From contig NZ_JALDYF010000004.1 in assembly GCF_032154225.1 (NCBI RefSeq), positions 206,339 to 270,338 on the forward strand: a stretch of 64,000 bases of DNA, written 5' to 3'. The notes beneath the pieces were generated by a model. That model made no database searches, was not told the origin of the DNA, and saw nothing but the letters and a program-made list of their open reading frames with translations. A program made the position numbers and the translations under genes. Positions within the stretch are counted from its first letter, which is position 1, and each line of letters begins with the position of its first letter. The stretch is from Psychrobacillus sp032154225 (lineage in GTDB: Bacteria > Bacillota > Bacilli > Bacillales_A > Planococcaceae). Shown here one piece after another: positions 45,990 through 54,283 of the stretch.

Positions 45990-46396
45990 TATTTGTTCAC
46001 CTCTTCCGTTTTAGATTTAACAATAGCTAATAGATTCTTAACAAACGGGGGCATTGGAGCACCCATCTTCACACCATTTTCTGTGATTGAAATAAACTCA
46101 ATAGCGATGTATGCAATAGCTATGCCATCACCTACATGTTCGCTTCCAAATAAAATACTTTCGACTAAATAAACTGCTGCAATGAGCAATAATATATATA
46201 ACTTTCTCGCAAATCCTGTTGTTCCGATTCGACTAGATAATTGTTTATTTACAAAAGCTGAAATTATTCCTGTTGCGTAATCAATCGCCATAACTGCTAA
46301 TAATATAGCCACTGCAATACCCACTCCGTCCACTAAATATGAGACTAAAAATCCTACTGTTCCTGTTACTCCTGCAATCCATCTTTCCAAATTCAA
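45989..46396 (-). CDS. Phage holin (TcdE/Holin_4-type)
   Basis: A 135-residue membrane protein with three or four helices (GTVGFLVSYLVDGVGIAVAI, AVMAIDYATGIISAF, YILLLIAAVYLVESILF) and a charged tail, typical of the toxin-secretion/phage-lysis holin family. TTG start with AGGAG upstream. A truncated paralogue begins at 63897 in the second element. Confidence 0.9.
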   Translation of the reverse strand: MNLERWIAGVTGTVGFLVSYLVDGVGIAVAILLAVMAIDYATGIISAFVNKQLSSRIGTTGFARKLYILLLIAAVYLVESILFGSEHVGDGIAIAYIAIEFISITENGVKMGAPMPPFVKNLLAIVKSKTEEVNK

Positions 46397-46421
46397 CCAC
46401 TCCTATTATTTTTTTGTACAT

Positions 46422-46452
46422 AAAAAGAGCACCTCGATTGAGATGCTCTTAG
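46422..46452. terminator. Hairpin between holin and secreted protein genes
   Basis: AAGAGC (46425-46430) pairs with GCTCTT (46445-46450) with an inner CATC-type pairing. It lies after the large secreted protein gene and before the holin. Confidence 0.6.
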
Positions 46453-46463
46453 ATGTTATTCTC

Positions 46464-48242
46464 TTAACTTGTTATTCTCACGATAACATCTTTATAGCCT
46501 GTTGCTTTAAAAGTCCATGTCCTTTCTAACTCTACGCCGTAGCTCATATTAGTAGAAAAAATCCTTCCAGCTTTTATTTGAAAAACAGACAATAGTTCAT
46601 AATCACTAACGTTTTTATTAGTAAATGCAATGCTATAAATAGCATCCCTCCATAGCTGGTCATCTGCAAATGTGAAATCAAATTTTCTAGAACCAAGACC
46701 ATCAACAAAACTTGCATCAATAACTACTGGTGAATCTTTCAAAATGATCGTAGTAGTTACCTCTACCGACCCAGTATCAGCAGTTTTCCCTGAAGCCGTA
46801 TGTTTCACTGTATAGATAACAGTGGATGTACCATCCGCTTTAATCTTACCATCCTTATCATACTTTGAGGGATCAGATGGTAATTTAACAGAAATGGTAT
46901 AATCAGCGCCAACAATTGGTAGAGAAACAGTTCCATAAAAATTTGCAGCTGGTGCAAATTTTGCTGGAATACTAGCAGCTTCAACTTCTACTAATGTTCT
47001 AACAGTATCAATCTCTATTTTTGCATCCTTTAGTGCTTGACTTACATCTACAATCGTTGTTAATGCGTCGATTGTGGCTTCCCACTTAATTTTATAACCT
47101 TCTATAGTTGTCCAATTTGCAGGACTATAATCAGCTTTAACACTTATTTTATAATTTGTTAACTCTGCAATCGCATTTGTCTTCGCTGTAACTAAGGCTT
47201 CTTGATCTATTGTCAAAACTTTATCTATATCTGCTTTTGCATCTGCAAGTGCTTTAGTTACATCTGCCGTTGTCTTAGATGCTTTTATTGTAATTTCTCC
47301 ATTAATTTTATAACCTTCTATAGTTGTCCAATTTGCAGGACTATAATCAGCTTTAACACTTATTTTATAATTTGTTAACTCTGCAATCGCATTTGCTTTT
47401 GCAATGCGTAATGCTCGTTGTGCCGAAGATTCGGACGAACCACTACTATCTCCACCGCCTATTGATGGTGGTGTTACTGGTGTTGGAAAGAAGATTGCTT
47501 GAAGTCTTTCCAACTCTTTTTGTAATGCCTGGTGGAACGGCTGTGTATTAGATAGTTTTGCTGCTAAAGCTTGGATTTCTTCTACTATTTTTTTCGCTTC
47601 TTCTACTTTTCCAGCCTGGTATAGCTGAGATGCTTCTGCGGATTTCATTATAATAGTCACAGGAATGATCAGTTCATCACGTTTTGCATCCGCTGGCTTT
47701 TTATACTTTTCTAGCAATAGATCACGAGGTGCTTTTCCAGTGAATCGATACAAAATAGACGTTCTTGATTTTAGTTGAACTGATAGCTTGTGATACGCTT
47801 TTTCAACTGCCAAGAAATCATTTTTTGCTTCTGCTTCTTTTATTTCTTTAAGTAAAGGATCTAAATACTTCGTTGCGTAGTTATAAGCGTCGATGTACGG
47901 GATAAGCCCTTTGACGATTTTTTCTTCATACAATGCTTCTAATTCTTTTAACTTCGCTTGTTTTTCTTTTTCTGACAGATTAGATGCCAGAATAAGTTTT
48001 TTTGTTGCTTCGTAGTTTTTCTTCACACTGTTTAATACAGGGTCTAGCGAAGAACTTGGTACTAGTTCCCCTTTAAGTGCAGGTTCTACATAAGCCAATG
48101 CCGCTTGTTTCATTTCCATTTTTATTGCATCAATTGATTGTTGAACGGAAGTTGTTTCTCCGTATGCAATTGGTGAAAAAGATAAAATAGTCGAAACGAG
48201 TAAAACGGCTACGATTATTTCTTTCCATAGTTTACTTTTCAT
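46464..48242 (-). CDS. Large secreted protein with duplicated domain
   Basis: A 592-residue protein starting at the ATG at 48242 behind AAGGGGAG. The signal peptide ends near PIAYGE. Residues about 25-260 are Lys/Glu/Ala-rich helices; a Pro/Gly/Ser linker (TPPSIGGGDSSGSS) follows. Then come two tandem 72-residue repeats beginning ANAIAELTNYKISVKADYSP and a C-terminal beta region with immunoglobulin-like features. It looks like a surface or matrix protein. I do not recognise the family. Confidence 0.75.
   Translation of the reverse strand: MKSKLWKEIIVAVLLVSTILSFSPIAYGETTSVQQSIDAIKMEMKQAALAYVEPALKGELVPSSSLDPVLNSVKKNYEATKKLILASNLSEKEKQAKLKELEALYEEKIVKGLIPYIDAYNYATKYLDPLLKEIKEAEAKNDFLAVEKAYHKLSVQLKSRTSILYRFTGKAPRDLLLEKYKKPADAKRDELIIPVTIIMKSAEASQLYQAGKVEEAKKIVEEIQALAAKLSNTQPFHQALQKELERLQAIFFPTPVTPPSIGGGDSSGSSESSAQRALRIAKANAIAELTNYKISVKADYSPANWTTIEGYKINGEITIKASKTTADVTKALADAKADIDKVLTIDQEALVTAKTNAIAELTNYKISVKADYSPANWTTIEGYKIKWEATIDALTTIVDVSQALKDAKIEIDTVRTLVEVEAASIPAKFAPAANFYGTVSLPIVGADYTISVKLPSDPSKYDKDGKIKADGTSTVIYTVKHTASGKTADTGSVEVTTTIILKDSPVVIDASFVDGLGSRKFDFTFADDQLWRDAIYSIAFTNKNVSDYELLSVFQIKAGRIFSTNMSYGVELERTWTFKATGYKDVIVRITS
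47086..47179 (-). repeat. 94-bp direct repeat, copy 1
   Basis: Perfectly identical to 47302-47395. It encodes the NYKISVKADYSPANWTTIEG segment of the second protein repeat. Flanking codons differ. Confidence 0.95.
47302..47395 (-). repeat. 94-bp direct repeat, copy 2
   Basis: The copy in the first protein repeat, 216 bp (72 codons) from copy 1. Perfect identity at silent sites points to recent duplication or gene conversion. Confidence 0.95.
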
Positions 48243-48558
48243 AATTTTTCTCCCCTTTTTTGAGTACTTATATACAGACTCTTTTATAGGATAAACTAAA
48301 TTTAATAATCGCAATACTGAGGAATGTTAATAGTGACTAAATATATTTATATTTATTTTTCATAAACTCTAACTATTGTATTAAAAAGAACACTCCGAAT
48401 TGGAACGTTCTTACTTTGTTGCTATTTATTTTTTTTCGACGCAGTTTGTTCCGAATTCGTCAGAAAAAGCCAACAGGTTACTGTTGACTTTAATTAAAAT
48501 TATTAAACTAAAGCACCAACAATCAGGTATGTTGTTTCAGAGAAAGTAACTAATTAGT
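48243..48558. other. Intergenic region
   Basis: No coding signal seen. A GCCAACAG...CTGTTGAC-type hairpin lies near 48470, and a weak trace of the island's palindromic repeat (TTATTAAACTAAAGCACC) near 48500. Confidence 0.35.
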
Positions 48559-48924
48559 TTAAATCCACACATTGTTTTCAGCAGTTATTTCAGAACTAGT
48601 TTCGCCAGTATTGACTACACCTTTAGGCTCTATAAGCATTATATGGCACTCCTTTTCAGCATAAGGCTTATGCTCCACACCTTTTGGTATCACATACATT
48701 TCCCCTTTAGAGAGTTTAACCTCTCCATCGCGGAATGAGATGACCATTTCTCCGTCTATAACAATGAATGCCTCATCAGTGTCTTTATGATCGTGCCAAA
48801 CAAAATCCCCCAGAATCTTGACTAACTTAAACTGATAGTCATTCATTTCACTAACAACTTTGGGTGACCAGTGTTCACTGAATTTGGACAATTTCTCGCT
48901 TAGATTAATAGAATGATAATTCAT
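48559..48924 (-). CDS. Cupin domain protein
   Basis: A 121-residue single cupin. The metal motif is visible as WHDHKDTDEAFIVIDGEM (G/WxHxH...E) and the second motif as YVIPKGVEHKPYAE. It probably binds a metal and a small ligand, acting as isomerase or oxygenase. Single gene in the island, no operon partner. Confidence 0.88.
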   Translation of the reverse strand: MNYHSINLSEKLSKFSEHWSPKVVSEMNDYQFKLVKILGDFVWHDHKDTDEAFIVIDGEMVISFRDGEVKLSKGEMYVIPKGVEHKPYAEKECHIMLIEPKGVVNTGETSSEITAENNVWI

Positions 48925-49063
48925 ATATTTCCTCCCAGTGTTTTAATTTCTGTCATTCTCATAAGATGATATATCAACCAACCTGCTGTGTTTGTTCAAT
49001 AATATTTTCATGCGCATAATGTTCCAAATGTGTAACGATAAACCCAGAAAAATCTTGATTTAC

Positions 49064-49090
49064 CTTATTCAACTAAAGCACCCGTTAGTG
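49064..49090 (-). repeat. Island palindromic repeat, partial copy
   Basis: CTTATTCAACTAAAGC followed by ACCCGTTAGTG: outer arms of the repeat joined, with the middle hairpin deleted. Confidence 0.6.
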
Positions 49091-49159
49091 AAAAAAGAAA
49101 AATATATTATTCTCTGATAAAGTTTAAGAACTCTTAAGTGCATTTTATTAAAATGAATC

Positions 49160-49579
49160 CTATTTTACAATCAATGCAGGGCAATTTACACGTTTCATCA
49201 CTTTATGACTTACGCTACCTAACACCATTTCTTGCAATCCATTTAGCCCTCGACTGCCGATAATGACAAGATCAACCGCCTGTTCATTCGCATATTTCAC
49301 AATTTCTGGTCCTGGTGTACCATGTAAAATCGTTACTTTGTACGAAATACTGGCATCACGCAGTAGTTGCTCCACATTTTGAACTTTTTTACGACGTTCA
49401 AGGTTTAATGCCTCATTAGAGCTTGCATGCAACACCTCTGTCTTTGCTTTTTCAAAATTAGCTACATATATAATTTCGACTAATGAGTCTGGACTACATA
49501 AAGCAATTTTAACTGTTTCTTTTGCTGCACGAATAGAATTCTCTGAACCATCAGCAGCTAATAAAATATGTTTATACAT
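49160..49579 (-). CDS. Universal stress protein (UspA family)
   Basis: A 139-residue UspA fold. HILLAADGSENSIRAA at the start and the ATP-binding motif GSRGLNGLQEMVLGSVSHKV (G-x2-G-x9-G-S/T) at the end. The start is the ATG at 49579 behind AAAGGGGG, 14 bp after the SulP stop. Pairing of a Usp with a SulP transporter is common and suggests regulation of the carrier. Confidence 0.92.
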   Translation of the reverse strand: MYKHILLAADGSENSIRAAKETVKIALCSPDSLVEIIYVANFEKAKTEVLHASSNEALNLERRKKVQNVEQLLRDASISYKVTILHGTPGPEIVKYANEQAVDLVIIGSRGLNGLQEMVLGSVSHKVMKRVNCPALIVK

Positions 49580-49592
49580 ACTAAATCCCCCT

Positions 49593-51026
49593 TTAATGAG
49601 ATGATGACATCTCATCTAATTGTGTGATTATCTTTTGACTGGAAGTATCTAATCCTGATACTTCAACCTTAATACCATTTTGACTCAACATCTCTTTTAC
49701 TTTCAATAATGCCCCTACGCCTGAATCATCCCAAATGCGACTGTTTGAGAAATCAATTTGAATATTTTTTTCTTGCATATCTGCTTTTTTAAAATAATCA
49801 ATAAAAGCATCCGTTGAAGCAAAGAAAAGCTGACCATTTACAATATAACGATAATCTTGTTTTATAATTTTCAGTGTCGAGATTTTTACAACGAAGAAGA
49901 TCGCACTTAAAATTACCCCCGCAATGACCCCTTTTGATAAGTCATGTGTATAGACAACGATCACGACGGTCGCAAACATCACAAAGGCATCTGTACGGGG
50001 CGCTTTTATTAAATATTTAAATGAATTCCAATCAAATGTACCGATACTTACCATAATCATGATTCCTACAAGTACAGGCATTGGAATTTTCACTACTAAG
50101 TCGCCTAACACGATGATTAAAAATATTAAAAATAAACCAGCTGTCAGTGTCGATAAACGTCCACGTCCACCAGACTTAACATTAATTACGGATTGACCAA
50201 TCATTGCACAACCAGCCATTCCTCCAAAGAATCCAGTAATGAAATTCGCAATTCCTTGTCCTCTTGCTTCTTTGTTTTTTTCACTTTCTGTTGCGGTCAT
50301 ATCATCGACAATTTGAGCCGTTAATAATGATTCAAGTAAACCAACGATTGCTAAAGCAATCGAATAAGGAAAAATGATTAGAAGTGTTTCAAAAGTAAAA
50401 GGTACATTAGGAATCAAGAAAGAAGGGAGGGTTTGAGTAATGTTACCTAAATCCCCAATTGTTTTTAATTCCACCCCACTAAAGAGTGCAACAGCCGTTA
50501 AACCGACAATCGCAATAAGTGGCGCTGGTAACACCTTTATAAAACGTGGTAATGTATAGACAAGTAAAAGCGTCACACTGACAAATACATACGTCATCGT
50601 AGAAATACCGATGAAATGTGGTACTTGTGCTAAGAATATTAGAATGGCTAATGAGTTAACGAAGCCGATCATAACGGCATTTGGAATAAATTTCATTACC
50701 TTCGCTACTTTAAACACACCAAATAGTAGTTGAATAATACCTGTTAAAATTGTAGCTGCTAATAAATAATCTAAACCATGATCTTTTACTAATGGAACCA
50801 TAAGCAGTGCCATAGCACCCGTTGCTGCTGAAATCATACCTGGTCTGCCACCAACAAATGCGATAATGACAGCGATACAAAATGACGCATATAGACCAAC
50901 CATTGGGTCAACCCCTGCGATAATGGAAAAGGCAATGGCTTCTGGAATCAGTGCAAGTGCAACAACGATACCCGATAGTATATCGCCACGCACATTTCCA
51001 AACCATTGTTGTTTTAAACTTTGCAT
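49593..51026 (-). CDS. SulP family anion transporter with STAS domain
   Basis: A 477-residue protein with ten or more helices (GDILSGIVVALALIPEAIAF, GFFGGMAGCAMIGQSVINVKSGGRGRLST quoted in parts) and a C-terminal STAS domain (about 390-477, IQIDFSNSRIWDDSGVGALL). SulP carriers move sulfate, bicarbonate or dicarboxylates; here bicarbonate or sulfate is likely but unproven. Divergent from the recombinase-like gene, with a 28-bp palindrome between them. Confidence 0.92.
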   Translation of the reverse strand: MQSLKQQWFGNVRGDILSGIVVALALIPEAIAFSIIAGVDPMVGLYASFCIAVIIAFVGGRPGMISAATGAMALLMVPLVKDHGLDYLLAATILTGIIQLLFGVFKVAKVMKFIPNAVMIGFVNSLAILIFLAQVPHFIGISTMTYVFVSVTLLLVYTLPRFIKVLPAPLIAIVGLTAVALFSGVELKTIGDLGNITQTLPSFLIPNVPFTFETLLIIFPYSIALAIVGLLESLLTAQIVDDMTATESEKNKEARGQGIANFITGFFGGMAGCAMIGQSVINVKSGGRGRLSTLTAGLFLIFLIIVLGDLVVKIPMPVLVGIMIMVSIGTFDWNSFKYLIKAPRTDAFVMFATVVIVVYTHDLSKGVIAGVILSAIFFVVKISTLKIIKQDYRYIVNGQLFFASTDAFIDYFKKADMQEKNIQIDFSNSRIWDDSGVGALLKVKEMLSQNGIKVEVSGLDTSSQKIITQLDEMSSSH

Positions 51027-51073
51027 GATAATCTCCTTTATTCTTAAAATTCTTTGATTATCATAACACCCCT

Positions 51074-51101
51074 AGTCCCAAAAAGGAACCTTTTCAGGAC
51101 T
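51074..51101. promoter_or_regulatory. 28-bp palindromic operator/resolution-site candidate
   Basis: AGTCC-CA-AAAAGG-AA-CCTTTT-CA-GGACT is symmetric about 51087.5 with mismatches only at the two inner CA pairs and the centre. It lies between the divergent SulP and recombinase-like genes, covering where their promoters should be. Confidence 0.7.
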
Positions 51102-51119
51102 TTGTTAGGAGCGAAAAAT

Positions 51120-51671
51120 ATGATTTATGGATATATACGTCCTCTATATGACGATGACAAATGTGATAATCAATTAAATATCATACCTTTTCAATGCGAG
51201 ACCATTTATCGTGAATTACATGGTTCACCTAAGAAACGTACACAACTAGAGGAGATGCTTATGGCATTACAAGCCGATGATATAATCGTGGTGGAGAGAT
51301 TGTTTGCGCTAGCTGATACCACAAGACATCTCGTTGAACTTTTAAAACTCTGTGAAAAAGACGGTGTGACGATTCATTTCTTAAAAGAAGGGATTCAAAG
51401 CAGCGAAATTTTAGCTTTCTCTTTACAAGACATGATGATGCATATACTTCAATTCCAATCCGATATCGTGAAACAATCAACAACACTTGGGCTTGTGCAG
51501 GCGAAAGAACAAGGTAAATCCATCGGGCGTCCCAAAAAATCCGATAACAACATAAAAAAAGCAATTTCCATGTATCATTCTGGCAACTTTACATTGCTTG
51601 ATATTAAAAATGAAACGGGCATCAGTAAATCAACGCTTTACCGTTACTTAGAGGCAGCTCAAAATGGATAA
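51120..51671 (+). CDS. Serine-recombinase-like protein lacking the catalytic Ser
   Basis: A 183-residue protein with the fold of small resolvase/invertases. IYGYIRPLYDDDKC stands where YARVST is expected, so the nucleophilic serine is absent. VVERLFALADTTRHLVELL (near E/D-x-L-R), QFQSDIVKQSTTLGLVQAKEQGKSIGRPKK and a C-terminal helix-turn-helix (LLDIKNETGISKSTLYRYL) are kept. Recombination looks impossible; DNA binding looks intact. It may regulate the divergent sulP-usp genes. Start is the ATG at 51120 behind GGAG. Confidence 0.85.
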   Translation: MIYGYIRPLYDDDKCDNQLNIIPFQCETIYRELHGSPKKRTQLEEMLMALQADDIIVVERLFALADTTRHLVELLKLCEKDGVTIHFLKEGIQSSEILAFSLQDMMMHILQFQSDIVKQSTTLGLVQAKEQGKSIGRPKKSDNNIKKAISMYHSGNFTLLDIKNETGISKSTLYRYLEAAQNG

Positions 51672-51697
51672 AAATTGTTCATATTTTGGAATTAAAT

Positions 51698-51750
51698 AAA
51701 AACCGAGCTAATTCAAACCAATTCCACTGTCTGATTAGCTTGGTTTTTTG
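51698..51750 (+). terminator. Terminator after the recombinase-like gene
   Basis: AAAACCGAGCTAAT (near 51698-51712) pairs with ATTAGCTTGGTTTT (51734 onward), followed by T residues. Confidence 0.85.
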
Positions 51751-51819
51751 TTATATGTACAATCATTACAACTGATAAACTTGAAAGAGAATTATATTTT
51801 GTTGTCATATAGAAATCCC

Positions 51820-51854
51820 TTATTGAACTAACCTGCACCGTTAGTTCAACAAGA
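51820..51854 (-). repeat. Island palindromic repeat, half unit
   Basis: CTTATTGAACTAAC and GTTAGTTCAACAAG (13 of 14 complementary) around CTGCACC. Only the first hairpin of the repeat is present. It lies downstream of the small lipoprotein gene at 51923. Confidence 0.85.
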
Positions 51855-51922
51855 AAAGTAGCTATTTGATCTGCTTAACTCAAACCATTTTAAGTTCAAT
51901 AACAATATTGCCCAAAATTAAT

Positions 51923-52294
51923 TTAATTATTTTTAGTGAAATTCGCCCATTGTTCAGTAGGTCCTGTGTTATCTATTATGAATAAACTACAGTCTTCCTT
52001 GTAAAGAAAAATCTCATTTTCAAATTCAGCACCATCTCCTAATGCTGTTAATGCGTTTGTTGAGACAATTTGACTCATATCCACTTCATCTTTTGGAATA
52101 ATTCTGTTAAAAACATATTTCTCCCCACCATAATTTATCCACTGCAGTGGAAGAGGACCACCTGAGTTTATGGGAACTTCAGCGGTTTCTTTCAAAGAAT
52201 CTTTTCCACTTTCTTTAATTTCAGAAGTCGGTCCACATCCATTAAGGACAATAAGAATGAATAACGATAACCACAGTTTTAATAGATGGTTCAT
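51923..52294 (-). CDS. Small lipoprotein of the repeat-separated array
   Basis: A 123-residue lipoprotein: signal LWLSLFILIVLNGC with acylated Cys, then a Ser/Lys/Glu spacer and a small globular domain (PLPLQWINYGGEKYVFNR). The pattern resembles small extracytoplasmic lipoproteins of unknown function in Bacillus. It is the first of four small minus-strand genes, each followed by a copy of the palindromic repeat. Ribosome binding site AGGAGGGGG is 6 nt before the ATG. Confidence 0.8.
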   Translation of the reverse strand: MNHLLKLWLSLFILIVLNGCGPTSEIKESGKDSLKETAEVPINSGGPLPLQWINYGGEKYVFNRIIPKDEVDMSQIVSTNALTALGDGAEFENEIFLYKEDCSLFIIDNTGPTEQWANFTKNN

Positions 52295-52335
52295 ATGTCC
52301 CCCTCCTTATTAGACGTACTAACTCAAATGTTACG

Positions 52336-52419
52336 TTATTCAACTAACCTGCTTCGTTAGTTCAATAAGAAAAAATGCTTTACCCCTTCTTGAAGTAAAG
52401 CACCCGTTAGTTGAATAAG
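52336..52419 (-). repeat. Island palindromic repeat, full copy
   Basis: An 84-bp unit. TTATTCAACTAAC at one end is perfectly complementary to GTTAGTTGAATAA at the other; a middle GTTAGTTCAATAA can also pair with the first arm. GCTTTAC/GTAAAGC forms an inner hairpin. Lies 25 bp beyond the 52444 gene's stop. Confidence 0.9.
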
Positions 52420-52443
52420 GAAAGTGAGCTTATTCAACATTAC

Positions 52444-52719
52444 TTAGATTTCTCCCCCGAATATATAAGAGAGGAATACAACAAACAAAACACCCAACAA
52501 AATAGAAATTAACGAAATATATTTAATAAACCCTTTTTCTTTCTTAATGAAAGCGATAATTCCAAGTGCTATGCCTGTTAAATAGATAGCAAAACCGATG
52601 GGTATGGCTATCATAGACCACTTTCCAAAAGTAATATTGATAGGTGGAAAAATCATGTACGCAATAAAAATCCCAACGACAATTAGAATGATAGAGTACT
52701 TACTATACTTCATTTCCAA
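52444..52719 (-). CDS. Small three-helix membrane protein of the array
   Basis: A 91-residue protein with three hydrophobic segments (IILIVVGIFIAYMIF, IAIPIGFAIYLTGIALGIIA, ISLISILLGVLFVVFLS) and short charged loops. No known family. Ribosome binding site AAGGGGG is upstream. Flanked by repeat copies on both sides. Confidence 0.75.
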   Translation of the reverse strand: MEMKYSKYSIILIVVGIFIAYMIFPPINITFGKWSMIAIPIGFAIYLTGIALGIIAFIKKEKGFIKYISLISILLGVLFVVFLSYIFGGEI

Positions 52720-52732
52720 TTTTCATATCCCC

Positions 52733-52816
52733 CTTAGTGAACTAAACTGCTGCTTTAGTTCAATAAGAAAAAAGGCTTTACTCCATCTTGAAGTAAAGCA
52801 CCCGTTAGTTGAAGAA
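52733..52816 (-). repeat. Island palindromic repeat, full copy
   Basis: An 84-bp unit, CTTAGTGAACTAAA...GTTAGTTGAAGAA, with GCTTTAC/GTAAAGC inside. Same orientation and length as the copy at 52336, with several substitutions. Confidence 0.88.
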
Positions 52817-52882
52817 ACTGTTTATCAATTACCTTTACCCTTAAAATCCTAACTTAGCTTATTTACCATTCATGAATTCCAT

Positions 52883-53266
52883 TTATTTTAGTTCTAATAT
52901 GACTTTTTCTGTTTTACCATCCCATGAAAATTCCGCCACGATAATTTCATCTTCTTGTATCCTTGCCCCTAGTTGAATATTGGTTTCTTCGAGAATTCCT
53001 TTTTCTTTGAAACTTGCCCCTGTTCTTGCTTGTTCACTCTTAGCTATGCTAGCAGATACAACGTAGTCGAATGATTCTGGGCTATTCCCTTCTCCGATAT
53101 AGTCTATAATGTAGCTAGCAACTTGACCAGAATTCCCGTTGTCCACCACTGTATACTTCACTAGCCAATTGTCACTTTCTCCTTTAAAATGCAAGTTTCC
53201 TCCGCCGATAACTACACAACCAGCAAGTAGTATGAACAAGAAACCCATCGCAATCTTTTTCACCAT
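52883..53266 (-). CDS. Small lipoprotein of the array (beta-sandwich-like)
   Basis: A 127-residue lipoprotein: signal MGFLFILLAGCVV with acylated Cys, then a beta-rich domain (GESDNWLVKYTVVDNG, YVVSASIAKSEQAR, EIIVAEFSWDGKTEKVIL). Small lipoproteins of this pattern are common and uncharacterised in Bacillus. Flanked by repeat copies at 52733 and 53456. Confidence 0.8.
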   Translation of the reverse strand: MVKKIAMGFLFILLAGCVVIGGGNLHFKGESDNWLVKYTVVDNGNSGQVASYIIDYIGEGNSPESFDYVVSASIAKSEQARTGASFKEKGILEETNIQLGARIQEDEIIVAEFSWDGKTEKVILELK

Positions 53267-53455
53267 TTTACCCGCCTCCGTTCATATAATTTTATACTTT
53301 ACCAACTGACTATAAGTAAAAACTTGATACAAATTCTTTCATTGTATATCACGTTTCTTACAAAACTACCCATTTAATTAAATACGTTTGAAACAAAAAA
53401 GAAGTTCCAATTTTCAATAAATTTTCTATTCGAAAATATCATTAATCCAGTTTTT

Positions 53456-53529
53456 CTTATTAAACTAACCTGCTCCGTTAGTAAAAAAGGCTTTACTCCT
53501 TATTGAAGTAAAGCACCCGTTACTTTAAG
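53456..53529 (-). repeat. Island palindromic repeat, 74-bp copy
   Basis: CTTATTAAACTAACCTGC, CCGTTAGT, then AAGGCTTTACTCC...GTAAAGCACCCGTTACTTTAAG. Lacks ten bases of the middle arm found in the 84-bp copies. Confidence 0.88.
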
Positions 53530-53613
53530 TACAATTTTTCACAAACTTATAATAGAAAAAGACACTATTATCTGGTTTAGTTGAATATGAACATTTATAA
53601 CTGCAAGCATAAG

Positions 53614-54048
53614 CTATTTGCTTGTTAATATTAACTTTCGTGTTTTAGCATCATATATTTTATAACTAACTCCAAACTTATGATCTTTTGTAACTGTCAC
53701 CTTGCAATAATAAGGAATTGACTTTCCATAAGCATCAAGTGCAGGAATATCTCTGAAACTAAACACTTCATCTGTATTAAGCATTTTAAAGTCCGCTTCA
53801 GAAGTACGACCTGATGAATCTATTTCGATAACACATTTCCCACTGACGACATCATATTCCTTTAGCACAACATATTTAAGGCTTGGGAGAGTAATCACTA
53901 AACATAAAACACCAAGTGATAAGGCTACAAGGATTTTACCTACATTTAATATTGTGTAATCTTCACCACTATAAATAGCGATAAATGTAAATACCACCAC
54001 TATTACTAACAAAATACCAATAATTAGTACCGAATAATAAATTAACAT
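53614..54048 (-). CDS. Small membrane-anchored protein of the array
   Basis: About 144 residues from the ATG at 54048 behind AAAGGAAG (a longer frame starts inside the neighbouring repeat and is unlikely). Two N-terminal helices (YYSVLIIGILLVIVVVFTFI, ILVALSLGVLCLVI) precede a 90-residue extracytoplasmic beta domain (ISGKCVIEIDSSGRTSEADF-like). Family unknown. Followed by the repeat at 53456. Confidence 0.75.
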   Translation of the reverse strand: MLIYYSVLIIGILLVIVVVFTFIAIYSGEDYTILNVGKILVALSLGVLCLVITLPSLKYVVLKEYDVVSGKCVIEIDSSGRTSEADFKMLNTDEVFSFRDIPALDAYGKSIPYYCKVTVTKDHKFGVSYKIYDAKTRKLILTSK

Positions 54049-54094
54049 TTTTTCACTTCCTTTAACAATTAAATGGAATATTATATAACCTCTT

Positions 54095-54168
54095 CTTCCA
54101 CTAAACTGCACCGTTAGTAAAAAAAGCTTTACTCCTTATTGAAGTAAAGCACCCGGTAGTTTAAGAAG
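54095..54168 (-). repeat. Island palindromic repeat, 74-bp copy
   Basis: CTTCCACTAAACTGCACCGT...AAGCTTTACTCC...GTAAAGCACCCGGTAGTTTAAG. Same layout as the copy at 53456. Confidence 0.88.
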
Positions 54169-54283
54169 AATGCTCTGTTAACGTAAAAGGAAATCGAAAA
54201 CCACAAAAAAATTACATGTTAAATTCCTTTCTTTTAACTTATTGAACAACCGCTATCCTTAATGACAGAAGGGTGGAATATAC

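Noticed and set aside
41028..48300. Complete prophage
   Set aside because: No terminase, capsid, portal, tail or intact integrase genes are present.
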